Assembly (NCBI RefSeq): GCF_030846195.1
Contig: NZ_JAVCWH010000003.1
Coordinates: 1-64,000 of the forward strand
Source of the DNA: Paracoccus yibinensis
GTDB taxonomy: Bacteria; Pseudomonadota; Alphaproteobacteria; Rhodobacterales; Rhodobacteraceae
Direction: 5' to 3'
Length of the DNA: 64,000 bases
Positions 33,096 through 41,837 of this stretch are shown one piece after another (the stretch's first letter is position 1; each line of letters opens with the position of its first letter). Under the pieces are notes generated by a model. The model made no database searches. It worked only from the letters and a program-made list of their open reading frames with translations, and was not told the origin of the DNA. The position numbers and the translations under genes are program-made.

Positions 33096-33635
33096 TCAGA
33101 CTGGCCGGTGCAGGATCGCCACCGGCCCCGACCAGGGCCAGCCAAAGAAGCCACGGCCGATTTCCACAAAGCCGGTCGCTGCGTAGAAGGCCATGGCGAC
33201 GGTGTTCCGCACCTCGACCTCGGCCCGCAGGCCGGGACGGCCCGCATGGCGGGCAACTTGGGCAGCCCGGTCCAAAAGTGCGCGACCAATGCCCAGCCGG
33301 CGGTCATCGACCACGATCCCGTCGATCACCAGATCGGCAGTGGGCGGGGCCATGCGGTACAGAACCCGCGCCAGCCAGGGCTGATCCGCCAGAAACCCGC
33401 CCCTGTGGTCGCGAATCCCCGCAACCCCGCCCAGGCGTCCATTCGCCCCGATCGCCGCTATGCCGTGACAAGGGCGCAGCCTGGGCTGCCTTGCCCCCAG
33501 CGGAGGCGCGAAGGCCCTGGCCCACAGAAGCGCCGCATCGGCAAGATGCCGGTCGGGAATGGGACTTGCGATCTGCACCCGGCCTTGCCTTATCCTTGCG
33601 CGTCGTGCAACGAAGGTGCCGCGCTCCGGTCCCAT
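33096..33635 (-). CDS. GNAT-family N-acetyltransferase
   Basis: This protein of about 179 residues has the GNAT acetyl-CoA-binding loop in VVDDRRLGIGRALLDRAAQVA (about 115-135) and the late segment VAMAFYAATGFVEIGRG. The acceptor cannot be predicted. The ATG at 33635 gives a normal family length and avoids overlapping azlC; another ATG at 33659 is possible and would overlap the azlC start. Its stop codon abuts the end of the convergent membrane-protein gene. Confidence 0.75.
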   Translation of the reverse strand: MGPERGTFVARRARIRQGRVQIASPIPDRHLADAALLWARAFAPPLGARQPRLRPCHGIAAIGANGRLGGVAGIRDHRGGFLADQPWLARVLYRMAPPTADLVIDGIVVDDRRLGIGRALLDRAAQVARHAGRPGLRAEVEVRNTVAMAFYAATGFVEIGRGFFGWPWSGPVAILHRPV

Positions 33636-33646
33636 GCGAAAGCCCC

Positions 33647-34414
33647 ATGTCAGCCACATCTGATCCCCGCCCCGATAGTCGGCGGCCCCTTGCCGAAGAC
33701 GGCGCCATGCGCACCGCGCGGGAAAGCTTCTGGCGGGGCGCGGTCCAGTCGCTGCCCTTCCTTATCGTGATGATCCCCTTTTCGGCCCTGTTCGGCATTG
33801 TCGCGACCGAGGCGGGGCTGGACGTGGCGCAGGTCCTGGGCTTTTCCGTGCTGGTCCTTGCCGGCGCGTCGCAGTTCACGGCCGTGCAGCTTTTGTCCGA
33901 CAACGCTTCCGTTGTTATCGTGATCCTGTCCTGCCTGGCGGTGAACCTGCGCATGGCGATGTATTCGGCATCACTCGTGCCTTGGCTGCGAGGGGCGACG
34001 GGCGGGCAAAGGGCCTGGCTGGCCTATGCCCTGGTGGATCAAAGCTATGCCCTGTCGATCCAGGAATACGAAAGGCATCCCCGCCTGGGAATGCCGCAGC
34101 GGCTGGCCTTCTTCCTGGGCGTGGCCGTCGTGGTCTGCATTCCCTGGATGATCGGATCCTGGCTGGGCGCGACCCTGGGGCGTGCGATCCCGGACGACAT
34201 CGCCCTGGATTTCGCCATGCCGATCACGTTCCTTGCGATGATCGCGCCGATGCTGCGCACGCCTGCGCATCTGGCGGCCTGCTTTGTCGCCGTGGCGGGG
34301 TCGCTGCTGCTGGCAGGGCTGCCGTCCGGCCTTGGCCTGCTGATCGCCGCGCCTGTGGGAATGGCCGTCGGGGCGATCGTGGAAACCAGGACAGCACGAA
34401 GGGCGCAGGCATGA
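33647..34414 (+). CDS. azlC: AzlC-family branched-chain amino acid exporter, large subunit
   Basis: This 255-residue membrane protein has the AzlC signature SFWRGAVQSLPFLIVMIPFSALFG near residue 28, LAGASQFTAVQLL, and LAVNLRMAMYSASLVPWL, with about seven helices. AzlC and AzlD together export branched-chain amino acids or analogues. The ATG at 33647 gives a short hydrophilic N-terminus before the first motif; an internal ATG 20 codons later is an alternative. Its TGA overlaps the azlD ATG. Confidence 0.9.
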   Translation: MSATSDPRPDSRRPLAEDGAMRTARESFWRGAVQSLPFLIVMIPFSALFGIVATEAGLDVAQVLGFSVLVLAGASQFTAVQLLSDNASVVIVILSCLAVNLRMAMYSASLVPWLRGATGGQRAWLAYALVDQSYALSIQEYERHPRLGMPQRLAFFLGVAVVVCIPWMIGSWLGATLGRAIPDDIALDFAMPITFLAMIAPMLRTPAHLAACFVAVAGSLLLAGLPSGLGLLIAAPVGMAVGAIVETRTARRAQA

Positions 34415-34743
34415 ACAGCGGCGTATCCGACCTGACCGTCTGGCTGGTGATCGTGGTGCTGGGCATCGGCACCTTCCTGATCCGCTGGTCCTTCCTGGGG
34501 GCGCTTGGCGACCGGGACATGCCGTCCTGGGTGCTGCGGATGCTGCGCTATACTCCGGTGGCGGTGCTGCCCGCGCTGGTCGCGCCGCTGGTCGTCTGGC
34601 CCGCCGCGACGGGGGGCCAGCTTGATCCGGCGCGAATGGCCGCAGCCGCGGTGACCGTGGCGGTCGGCCTTTGGACAAAGAACATGATCAGCGCCATCCT
34701 GGCGGGCGCGATCACGCTCTTTGGCCTGCTTTACATGTTGTAG
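34411..34743 (+). CDS. azlD: AzlD-family branched-chain amino acid exporter, small subunit
   Basis: This 110-residue protein has four hydrophobic helices, the segment TFLIRWSFLGALGDRDMPSWV and RYTPVAVLPALVAPLV, typical of AzlD. It overlaps azlC by four bases (ATGA), so the two subunits are coupled. Its last 13 bases overlap the end of the convergent lipoprotein gene. Confidence 0.9.
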   Translation: MNSGVSDLTVWLVIVVLGIGTFLIRWSFLGALGDRDMPSWVLRMLRYTPVAVLPALVAPLVVWPAATGGQLDPARMAAAAVTVAVGLWTKNMISAILAGAITLFGLLYML

Positions 34744-35354
34744 CCGACGATCCGGCCGTCCTTCTGGCGCAGCAGCACGTCGTGGTTGTTGGCCGGATCG
34801 CCGTCCATGTGGCGCTTGGACTGGACGTTCGGCAGGGTCAGGAACCAGTTCCGCAACCTGATCGGGCTGAATCCCGTCGGCGCGTTCTCGAACCCCGGCA
34901 CGCGGCGCAGGGCCTGCCCGCTGTTCACCGCGCAATAGCTTTTGGGCGACGCGCCCTGCTGCTCGACCGCACGGATGGCGGCATCGGCCACCTCGCGGCT
35001 GACGAAGACCGTATCCTCGGCCACCCAATAGGTGCTGCGGGCATGGTAATCGAGATAGAAGTTCTTGAAGTTGTCGGTGATCCCGTAAAGCACGTCGTTG
35101 CGTTCCGGGATGCGGGGATGTTCCCAGCTTCCCGCCGGGTCATAGATCACCCGCTGACTGCCGTTGATCATCAGCCCGGAATGCCCCCCTTCGCCGCGCG
35201 GGATGCCGATGACCGTCAGCAGCGTGATCGAGGGTGGCTCGTCGGACACGAAGCGTGCGGCCCGCAGTTCCTCGTCGGTGGCCCAGATGCTTTGGGCGCC
35301 GCAGGCGGCAAGGGCGGCGGGCAAGGCCGCAGCCAGGAAAACGCGTCTTTTCAT
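34731..35354 (-). CDS. Putative lipoprotein of unknown function
   Basis: This 207-residue protein begins MKRRVFLAAALPAALAAC, a lipoprotein signal with Cys18 as the modified residue and an RR pair that could allow Tat export. The body contains PRGEGGHSGLMING and KSYCAVNSGQALRRVPGF, with a His-Ser and Cys that could be catalytic, but I do not recognise a named family. I recall similar proteins across Rhodobacteraceae. It is separated by 19 bases from the oxidase subunit IV micro-gene upstream, so the two may be co-transcribed. Confidence 0.7.
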   Translation of the reverse strand: MKRRVFLAAALPAALAACGAQSIWATDEELRAARFVSDEPPSITLLTVIGIPRGEGGHSGLMINGSQRVIYDPAGSWEHPRIPERNDVLYGITDNFKNFYLDYHARSTYWVAEDTVFVSREVADAAIRAVEQQGASPKSYCAVNSGQALRRVPGFENAPTGFSPIRLRNWFLTLPNVQSKRHMDGDPANNHDVLLRQKDGRIVGYNM

Positions 35355-35373
35355 GGGAAATCCGGTCCGGCGA

Positions 35374-35532
35374 TCAGGCGTTGACCAGGGCCATGAAGAT
35401 CAGCACCAGAATCGACAGGATCGCGGTCCAGGTGGCGAACTTGATGAAGCCCGCAAAGGTGCGCTGCTGTTCGGTGATGTCCATGGTGCCGACCTTGTGT
35501 TCGGTGACCTCGTGGTTGTGATGCTGGGCCAT
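35374..35532 (-). CDS. aa3-type cytochrome c oxidase subunit IV (52 residues)
   Basis: A short frame encodes 52 residues: a His-rich N-terminus ([18 protein letters not shown]), [17 protein letters not shown] and one transmembrane helix ([17 protein letters not shown]). This is the tiny subunit IV of Paracoccus/Rhodobacter aa3 oxidase, which packs against subunit I and is dispensable for activity. The catalytic aa3 genes are not in this window; the caa3 operon at 23-28.7 kb is a different enzyme. It is a good taxonomic marker for Rhodobacteraceae. Confidence 0.9.
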   Translation of the reverse strand: MAQHHNHEVTEHKVGTMDITEQQRTFAGFIKFATWTAILSILVLIFMALVNA

Positions 35533-35586
35533 GCGCCGTTCCTTCTGTTCCCGTTGCCAAGGCGATAGCCGAAACCACCCGCCCTG

Positions 35587-36606
35587 TCACGCCCCCCACA
35601 GCAGGGCGCCGTCACTCTCGCCCGCCTGTGTCACGATGCCTTGCTTGCGCAGGTGGTTCACATGGGCCACCGCCTCGATCAGGGCCAGACCGAATTCGCC
35701 CGCGCCGATCCGGCGCCTGAACAGGATGTCGAAGCAGCCGACCGCCGTGCGCGGTCCTTCCCGCAGCGCCGCCGTCATCCGGTCAAGCGCGCCGTGGTGA
35801 TTGTCGATCAACTGCCGCAGCCGGGTGGGCAGGCCGGTGAAGGGCAGCTTGTGGCCGGGCAGGACAAGGTGCCGGGCCTCGGCCAGGTCCATCATGCGGT
35901 GGCAGCTTTCCAGCCATTCGCCGACCGGATCGGCCTCGGGTTCCGTGGGATAGACCCCCAGGTTGGGCGAGATCGAGGGCAGCAGCTGGTCGCCCCCGAT
36001 CACCAGGTCGTCGTCCAGCGACCAGAAGGTCGCGTGGCAGGGCGCGTGGCCGTGTCCCATGGCGACCCGCCAGCGCCTGCCCCCGAAGCTGACCTGCTGG
36101 CCGTCGCTCAGGCGGGTGAAGCCCAAGGGAATCGGATGCACCACATCGGCGAAATTGAACGGCCGTTCCGCCGAACGTTTCTCCAGAAGGTCGGCAGGCA
36201 TTCCGGCCCGGCGCCAGAAGGCCAGCGATTCGGCCGTGGCGCGGTCCTGCCGGTCCAGAACCAGCATCCGCGCCGTCAGCCAGGCGGTGCGGCTGATCAG
36301 GAATTCCGCGCCCTGCCCGATGAACCAGCCCGCAAGCCCGATATGGTCGGGATGGTGATGCGTGCCGATCACCCGCCTGATGGGCCTTCCTTCCAGCGGT
36401 CCGGTCCGCAGCGCCTCCCAGTCTTGGCGGCTGGCAGGGGTGTCGAAGCCGGTATCCACCACGGTCCAGCCGTCCCCGTCATCCAGGGCATAGACATTGA
36501 CGTGATCCAGCGCCATCGGCAGAGCAAGACGCATCCACAGCACGCCCGGCGCGACCGTCACCGCCTGATCCGCCTGGGGCGGGGTTTCGAAAGGATAGGC
36601 GATCAC
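35587..36606 (-). CDS. MBL-fold metallo-hydrolase
   Basis: This 339-residue protein has the metallo-beta-lactamase motif GTHHHPDHIG at about 82-91, further ligand histidines in GHGHAPCHATF and the Asp/His segment VLPGHKLPF, followed by a helical C-terminal domain. The start is GTG at 36606, overlapping the TGA of the upstream acyl-CoA dehydrogenase gene (GTGA). Proteins of this subgroup (MBL domain plus LACTB2-like C-terminus) are esterases, thioesterases or nucleases. Coupling with the dehydrogenase suggests acyl-thioester hydrolysis, which is inference. Confidence 0.85.
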   Translation of the reverse strand: MIAYPFETPPQADQAVTVAPGVLWMRLALPMALDHVNVYALDDGDGWTVVDTGFDTPASRQDWEALRTGPLEGRPIRRVIGTHHHPDHIGLAGWFIGQGAEFLISRTAWLTARMLVLDRQDRATAESLAFWRRAGMPADLLEKRSAERPFNFADVVHPIPLGFTRLSDGQQVSFGGRRWRVAMGHGHAPCHATFWSLDDDLVIGGDQLLPSISPNLGVYPTEPEADPVGEWLESCHRMMDLAEARHLVLPGHKLPFTGLPTRLRQLIDNHHGALDRMTAALREGPRTAVGCFDILFRRRIGAGEFGLALIEAVAHVNHLRKQGIVTQAGESDGALLWGA

Positions 36607-38300
36607 GCGGCGATTTCGCCCGCAAGCGCCGCGTCGCTGATACTCGCCAGGTCGTCAAGCCCTGCCAGGGCCTCGGCCAGATCGGACGCATGGCGTGGCA
36701 GCACGCGGGCCATGAAGACGCGGGCCAGCGCCAGATGCGAATCGCCCCCGGCCTGGGCCGCGCGCAGATGGTAAAGCCCCCCCAGGACCCGCGCAAAGGC
36801 CGACAGATAGGGAACGGCCCCGGCGAAACGCTGCGGCAGGTCACGCTCCAGCAGGGTCTGGGTCGCCTCCCGCAGGGTTTCCGCCGCCTGCCACAACTGG
36901 TTGGCCATCTGCGGATGATCGGCCTGCGCGGCCTTGGCGCCGTCCGCGACCTCGTCCAGCAGGCGCAGGGCGGCGTCGCCGCCATCCGACAGCTTGCGGC
37001 CCACCAGATCCATCGCCTGGATACCGTTGGTGCCTTCGTAGATAGGCGTGATTCGCACATCGCGCAGATACTGCGCGGCGCCGGTTTCCTCGACATAGCC
37101 CATGCCGCCATGGACCTGCACGCCGATGTCGGCCACCCGGCAGCCGACATCGGTGCCATAGGCCTTGGCGATCGGCGTCAGGAAGGCCGCACGGGCGGCG
37201 TGGACGGCGTCGCCCGTGGCGCGCTCAAGGTCGATGGCGGTCGCGCAGGCAAGGCCGATGGCGCGGGCGGCAAAGACCTCGGCCCGGGCGGTGGCCAGCA
37301 TCCGGCGCACGTCGGGATGCTGGATGATCGGTCCCATCTGGTTGCGGTCCTGGGCATAGGCCACGGCCTGCTGCAACGCAGCCTCGGCCACGCCGACGCC
37401 CTGCATGCCCACGCCCAGTCGCGCCACGTTCATCATCGTGAACATCGCGGCCATGCCCTTGTGCTCGCCCCCGACCAGCCAGCCGGTCGCGCCCTCGAAG
37501 CTCATCACGCAGGTGGGGCTGCCGTGGATGCCCAGCTTTTCTTCCAGGCTCACGACCTTGAGGCTGTTGGCGACGCCAGGGCGGCCCTGGTCGTCGGGGA
37601 TCAGCTTCGGCACCATGAACAAGCTGATGCCCTTGGTCCCCTTGGGCGCACCCGGCAGACGGGCCAGCACCAGATGGCAGACGTTTTCCGTCACGTCGCT
37701 GTCGCCCCAGGTGATATAGATCTTCTGGCCCGTCACCCGGTATGTGCCGTCGCCCTGCGGCTCGGCCTTGGTCACAAGCGCGCCGACATCGCTGCCAGCG
37801 CCGGGTTCGGTCAGGTTCATCGTGCCGGACCATTCGCCGGAAATCAGCTTGGGCAGATACAGCGCCTTCAGATCGTCGCTGGCGTGATGCTCAAGCGCCT
37901 CGATCTGGCCCTGGGTCAGCAGCGGGTTCAGTTGCAGCGCAAGGCAGGCGCCCGACATCATCTCGGCCACGGCCATGTTCAGCGCCTGGGGCAGGCCCAT
38001 GCCGCCATGTTCGGGATCGGCCGAAAGCCCGATCCAGCCGCCCTCGGCAATGGCGCGGAACCCTTCGGCATAGCCGGGCGAGGACCTCACGCGGCCATTC
38101 TCCAGCACTGCCGGGGTTTCGTCACCCGCGCGGTTCAAGGGGGCCAGCACATTGGTCGCAAGCTTCCCGGCTTCGCTCAGGATCGCCGATGCGGTCTCGG
38201 TCGTCGCCTCGGCAAAGCGGTCGGTTCGGGCAAGGTCGGGGAACGGCACGACATGGTTCAGGATGAAGTCGATCTGCGCAACCGGCGCCTTGTAGCTCAT
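36603..38300 (-). CDS. Acyl-CoA dehydrogenase, DmdC-like (C-terminally extended)
   Basis: This 565-residue flavoprotein is longer than classical acyl-CoA dehydrogenases and carries the extra C-terminal helical domain seen in 3-methylmercaptopropionyl-CoA dehydrogenase (DmdC) and related enzymes. Visible motifs are NLTEPGAGSDVGAL, QKIYITWGD, GGMGYVEETGAAQYLRD and the catalytic Glu region PIYEGTNGIQAMDLVGRKL. The ATG at 38300 is the conserved start (MSYKAPV). DmdC acts in dimethylsulfoniopropionate demethylation, but paralogues with other acyl-CoA substrates are common, so the substrate remains open. Electrons would go to ETF. Confidence 0.88.
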   Translation of the reverse strand: MSYKAPVAQIDFILNHVVPFPDLARTDRFAEATTETASAILSEAGKLATNVLAPLNRAGDETPAVLENGRVRSSPGYAEGFRAIAEGGWIGLSADPEHGGMGLPQALNMAVAEMMSGACLALQLNPLLTQGQIEALEHHASDDLKALYLPKLISGEWSGTMNLTEPGAGSDVGALVTKAEPQGDGTYRVTGQKIYITWGDSDVTENVCHLVLARLPGAPKGTKGISLFMVPKLIPDDQGRPGVANSLKVVSLEEKLGIHGSPTCVMSFEGATGWLVGGEHKGMAAMFTMMNVARLGVGMQGVGVAEAALQQAVAYAQDRNQMGPIIQHPDVRRMLATARAEVFAARAIGLACATAIDLERATGDAVHAARAAFLTPIAKAYGTDVGCRVADIGVQVHGGMGYVEETGAAQYLRDVRITPIYEGTNGIQAMDLVGRKLSDGGDAALRLLDEVADGAKAAQADHPQMANQLWQAAETLREATQTLLERDLPQRFAGAVPYLSAFARVLGGLYHLRAAQAGGDSHLALARVFMARVLPRHASDLAEALAGLDDLASISDAALAGEIAA

Positions 38301-38411
38301 CTGGATCCCTCTCCCTGGCGCCTTGGCATTCGGTCCCGGCGCGACTATCAGACTGTCACAAGCCATCTTATGGGGCTTGGGACAAGGCTCAACCGAAACC
38401 CGGCGTCACGG

Positions 38412-39359
38412 ATGCAGACCGAACACCTGTTGCCAGACCAGATGGGCATGGCCCGCGCGGCGATCCTGCTGGCGGCGGGCCAAGTCATGGCGATCCCGAC
38501 CGAGACGGTCTATGGCCTGGCGGGCGACGCGCGCAACGGCCAGGCGGTCGCCCGGATCTACCAGGCCAAGGGACGCCCGTCGTTCAACCCGCTGATCGTG
38601 CATGTGCCCGATATGGATGCGGCGCGCAGCATCGCCCAGATGTCGCCCGAGGCCGAGACGCTCGCCGCAGCCTTCTGGCCCGGCGCGCTGACCCTTGTGC
38701 TGCCGCTGCGCCCGGATGCCGCCATCGCATCGCTGGTGACGGCGGGCCTTGATACGATCGCGATCCGCGTCCCCGCCCATCCGGTCGCGCAGGCCCTGCT
38801 GCGCCTGACCGGCCCGCTGGCCGCGCCGTCCGCCAATGCCTCGGGCCGGATCAGCCCCACAAGCGCGGCTCATGTGCTGGACCCCGATGGCGGCCTGGAC
38901 GGCCGCATCGCCGCCGTCCTTGATGCTGGTCCCTGCCCGGTGGGCCTCGAATCCACCATCATCGGCTGGCCCCAGGGCTGCGCCACCCTGCTCCGCCCCG
39001 GCGGCATCCCGGCCGAGGCGATTGCCGCAACCCTGGCCCACCCGCTTGCGGACCATCACGCCGACCCCGCCGCCCCGAACGCGCCGGGGCAACTGACCAG
39101 CCACTATGCCCCGCAGGCCCCGCTGCGCCTGAACGCGCCCGATCCCACGCCCGACGAAACCCATATCGCCTTCGGCCAGCCCGGCCCCTTCACCCTGTCG
39201 GAAACCGGCGACCTGACGCAAGCCGCCGCCCGCCTGTTCGACACCCTGCGCCGCGCCGACCGCGAGGGCCGCCCGATCTCGGTCGCCCCTATCCCCGACC
39301 ATGGCCTCGGCGCCGCGATCAACGACCGCCTGCGCCGCGCCGCCGCTCCGCGCGGCTGA
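38412..39359 (+). CDS. tsaC: L-threonylcarbamoyladenylate synthase (Sua5 type)
   Basis: This 315-residue protein has a YrdC domain (about 1-205) with IPTETVYGLAGDA, KGRPSFNPLIVHV and PSANASGRISPTSA, plus a C-terminal Sua5 domain after the linker LTSHYAPQAPLRL. It makes threonylcarbamoyl-AMP from threonine, bicarbonate and ATP for the t6A37 modification of ANN-decoding tRNAs. The two-domain form is the Sua5 variant of TsaC. The ATG at 38412 begins at a conserved position. The gene is followed by a palindromic repeat that may act as its terminator. Confidence 0.95.
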   Translation: MQTEHLLPDQMGMARAAILLAAGQVMAIPTETVYGLAGDARNGQAVARIYQAKGRPSFNPLIVHVPDMDAARSIAQMSPEAETLAAAFWPGALTLVLPLRPDAAIASLVTAGLDTIAIRVPAHPVAQALLRLTGPLAAPSANASGRISPTSAAHVLDPDGGLDGRIAAVLDAGPCPVGLESTIIGWPQGCATLLRPGGIPAEAIAATLAHPLADHHADPAAPNAPGQLTSHYAPQAPLRLNAPDPTPDETHIAFGQPGPFTLSETGDLTQAAARLFDTLRRADREGRPISVAPIPDHGLGAAINDRLRRAAAPRG

Positions 39360-39361
39360 TC

Positions 39362-39422
39362 ATCTTCTGTGAGAAAATATCCCGGGGGGAGTCCGCAGGA
39401 CGGGGGGCAGCGCCCCCCTGCC
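39362..39422 (+). repeat. Rhodobacteraceae GC palindromic repeat, copy 1
   Basis: TCTTCTGTGAGAAAATATCC followed by a run of G and a hairpin GGGGGGC-AGC-GCCCCCC (39402-39418). The same layout recurs at about 43830-43885 and 59678-59727: a T/C-rich start, the core AAATATCC, a G run, then a G6C/GC6-type stem. This copy sits between the convergent ends of tsaC and the glutamate dehydrogenase gene, and the stem may terminate both. Confidence 0.7.
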
Positions 39423-39426
39423 CCGG

Positions 39427-40854
39427 TCACAACCCCAGCGAACCATACACATTCGCAATCCGCCGGATCGCCACGACATAGCCCGCGGTGCGCATGTCAT
39501 CCACCTTCGGGTTCGACATCCACACCTCCTTCATCTTCTTGAAGGCCTCGCGCATGGTGTCGTCCAGGCCCGACCGGACCAGGTCCAGTTCGTCCGCGCC
39601 ATGCAGGAAGGCGTCCTTGAAGCCCCGCGCCAGTTCGAAATTCGTGCCGGTGTCGGCCGAGATGCGTTCCAGTTCCTCGATCAGCATCCGCGCGCGGGCT
39701 TCCTCGTGGCGGCGCTCCAGACGGCCCAGGCTGATCTGCGACAGGTTCTTGACCCATTCGAAATAGGAAACGGTCACGCCGCCCGCGTTGGCATACATGT
39801 CGGGGATGATCACGATCCCCTTGCGCTTCAGGATCTCGTCGGCGTCGGCGGTGACGGGACCGTTCGCGGCCTCGATGATCAGCTTGCAGCGGATGCGGTC
39901 GGCGTTTTCGGCGTGGATCACGCTTTCGATCGCGGCCGGGATCAGGATGTCGCAGTCGTCCTCCAGCGCGGCCAAGCCGTTTTCTCGATAATCGCCACCC
40001 ACGAAGCCCTTGATGCCCCCGGTCGCGCGGATATGGCCGCGCAACGCGTCGATGTTGATGCCCTGCGGATTGCTGATCGCGCCGTCGCGCTCGATGACGC
40101 AGGTGATCAGGGCCTTGTCCTCGACCGACAGGAACTGCGCCGCATGATAGCCCACGTTGCCCAGGCCCTGCACGATCACCCGCTTGCCCGCAAGCCCGCC
40201 TTCCAGGCCCGCCTTCTTCATCACGTCGGCGTGGCGGAAGAACTCGCGCAGCGCGTATTGCACGCCCCGGCCCGTGGCCTCGACCCGGCCCTCGATCCCG
40301 CCCGCATGGCGCGGCTTGCCGGTGACGCAGGCCTTGGCGTTGATGTCGTCGGGATGCAGCCGCTTGTAGGCGTCGGCCATCCAGGCCATCTCTCGCTCGC
40401 CCGTGCCCATGTCGGGGGCCGGCACGTTCTGGCTGGGCGAGATCAGGTTCCTGCGCGACAGCTCATAGGTGAAGCGGCGGGTGATGCGTTCCAGCTCATC
40501 CTCGTTCCAGGCGCGGGGATCGATGCACAGCCCGCCCTTCGATCCGCCGAAGGGCACCTCGACCAGGGCGCATTTATACGTCATCAGCGCGGCCAGCGCC
40601 TCGACCTCGTCCTGGGTCACGTCCAGCGAATAGCGGATGCCGCCCTTGACCGGCTCCATATGTTCCGAATGGACGGACCGATAGCCGGTGAAGGTGTGGA
40701 TCTGCCCGCGCAGGCGAACCCCGAAGCGCACCGTATAGGTCGAGTTGCAGACCCGGATCTTTTCTTCCAGGCCCGGCTGAAGATCCATCAGGCTCGCGGC
40801 ATGGGTGAACATCCGCTCGACCGAGTCGCGGAAAGAAGTATGGGGGATCGTCAT
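39427..40854 (-). CDS. gdhA: Glutamate dehydrogenase
   Basis: This 475-residue Glu/Leu/Phe/Val dehydrogenase shows the glutamate-binding region PVKGGIRYSLDVTQDEV, the catalytic-lysine segment MTYKCALVEVPFGGSKGGL, the Asp region NVPAPDMGTGEREMAWM and the Rossmann motif VIVQGLGNVGYHAAQFL. It interconverts glutamate and 2-oxoglutarate plus ammonium. The long insertion and C-terminus match the NAD-type enzymes of alphaproteobacteria of this size. The ATG at 40854 is the conserved start (MTIPHTSFRDSV). Confidence 0.95.
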   Translation of the reverse strand: MTIPHTSFRDSVERMFTHAASLMDLQPGLEEKIRVCNSTYTVRFGVRLRGQIHTFTGYRSVHSEHMEPVKGGIRYSLDVTQDEVEALAALMTYKCALVEVPFGGSKGGLCIDPRAWNEDELERITRRFTYELSRRNLISPSQNVPAPDMGTGEREMAWMADAYKRLHPDDINAKACVTGKPRHAGGIEGRVEATGRGVQYALREFFRHADVMKKAGLEGGLAGKRVIVQGLGNVGYHAAQFLSVEDKALITCVIERDGAISNPQGINIDALRGHIRATGGIKGFVGGDYRENGLAALEDDCDILIPAAIESVIHAENADRIRCKLIIEAANGPVTADADEILKRKGIVIIPDMYANAGGVTVSYFEWVKNLSQISLGRLERRHEEARARMLIEELERISADTGTNFELARGFKDAFLHGADELDLVRSGLDDTMREAFKKMKEVWMSNPKVDDMRTAGYVVAIRRIANVYGSLGL

Positions 40855-41045
40855 CGGCTGCTCCTGACAGTTAGGCCGGTTGGTGACGTTTGGGACGCTA
40901 TGCCAGCCCGGCCACGGGTGCCAAGGCCGATTTGAACAAAAACAAGGCATTTCCGAAAGACCTGTGCCCCGATGACCTCAGCCGGCCGCAGAACTGCCGG
41001 CCCCCCCTTGCAACCAGAAGGCATGTTCAGGGATTGAACCTGTCG

Positions 41046-41065
41046 GCACTGGTAAGAAGCAGTGC
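41046..41065. promoter_or_regulatory. Inverted repeat upstream of the TetR gene, candidate operator
   Basis: GCACTG-GTAAGAAG-CAGTGC is a perfect 6+8+6 inverted repeat whose right end lies 18 bases before the TetR-family start codon. TetR proteins commonly bind such palindromes over their own promoter. It could alternatively fold as a 5' leader hairpin. Confidence 0.4.
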
Positions 41066-41083
41066 TGAGTTGGGAATTGAGAG

Positions 41084-41734
41084 ATGGCGAAGAATCAACC
41101 TGTTAGCCAAGGTCGCAAGTTCAGTCAGGTCATACAGGGGGCCAGCGCGATCTTCCTGCGCGACGGCTATGCCGGGGCCAGCGTCGATGACATCGCGCAG
41201 GCCGCGCATGTCTCGAAGGCAACGCTCTACAGCTATTTCCCTGACAAGTCACGAATGTTCCACGAAGCCATGCAGGCCGAGACCGCCCGCCTGGACGGCA
41301 GCTTCTCGCTGGACATCCCTGATGACCTGCACCCCGGGCAGGCGATACCGCTGATGACCGCCCGCATCGCGGAATGGCTGGCCGATCCAGACCGGGTGCG
41401 TCTTTATCGCGTTCACGTGGCCGAGGCGCGGCGCTTTGCCGCCCTGTCGGGCAGCTTCCACGATCGGGTCCTGCACATCGTGCACGACGCGATCCGCCCG
41501 TATCTGGTGCGCTGGGTCCAGTCGGGCCATCTTTGCATCGAGGATACCAGAATCGCTGCCGAACAGCTGATTGCCCTGGCAAGCGCAGGGCTGATGGATT
41601 CGCTGCTGCGGGACCGGGAAAGCTTTCCCTCGGACAGCGACGTCCAGACGATATCGCAATCCGCAGCCCACCTGTTCCTGCGAGCAGCGCTGCCTGCGCA
41701 GACCGACCTTCTCATGGCTGCGGGCAGCCGCTGA
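41084..41734 (+). CDS. TetR-family transcriptional regulator
   Basis: This 216-residue regulator has the N-terminal TetR helix-turn-helix (about 12-58; AIFLRDGYAGASVDDIAQAAHVSKATLYSYFPDK) and a divergent ligand-binding domain with a TetR_C-like helix bundle. The N-terminal part is of the AefR/YcdC type common for efflux or fatty acid regulators. No obvious target gene is adjacent: upstream is glutamate dehydrogenase in the opposite direction and downstream are lipoprotein genes beyond a hairpin. An inverted repeat just upstream suggests autoregulation. Confidence 0.9.
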   Translation: MAKNQPVSQGRKFSQVIQGASAIFLRDGYAGASVDDIAQAAHVSKATLYSYFPDKSRMFHEAMQAETARLDGSFSLDIPDDLHPGQAIPLMTARIAEWLADPDRVRLYRVHVAEARRFAALSGSFHDRVLHIVHDAIRPYLVRWVQSGHLCIEDTRIAAEQLIALASAGLMDSLLRDRESFPSDSDVQTISQSAAHLFLRAALPAQTDLLMAAGSR

Positions 41735-41743
41735 TGCAATCGT

Positions 41744-41777
41744 GACGGCCAGGGCGCCTTCTCAAGCCCCGGCCGTC
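41744..41777 (+). terminator. Terminator hairpin after the TetR gene
   Basis: GACGGCC at 41744-41750 pairs with GGCCGTC at 41771-41777, and inner GGGC pairs with GCCC, leaving a loop of about ten bases. The downstream TCTGT is only weakly T-rich. It begins ten bases after the TetR stop codon. Confidence 0.5.
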
Positions 41778-41837
41778 TCTGTATCATCGCCCCACAACCC
41801 CGCAACAGACGGGCACCCCGAGGGAATACAGACGATC

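Noticed and set aside
36690..39359. An 889-codon rightward frame joining antisense acyl-CoA dehydrogenase sequence to tsaC
   Set aside because: Only the part from 38412 has homology (YrdC/Sua5); the rest is a shadow of the dehydrogenase gene.
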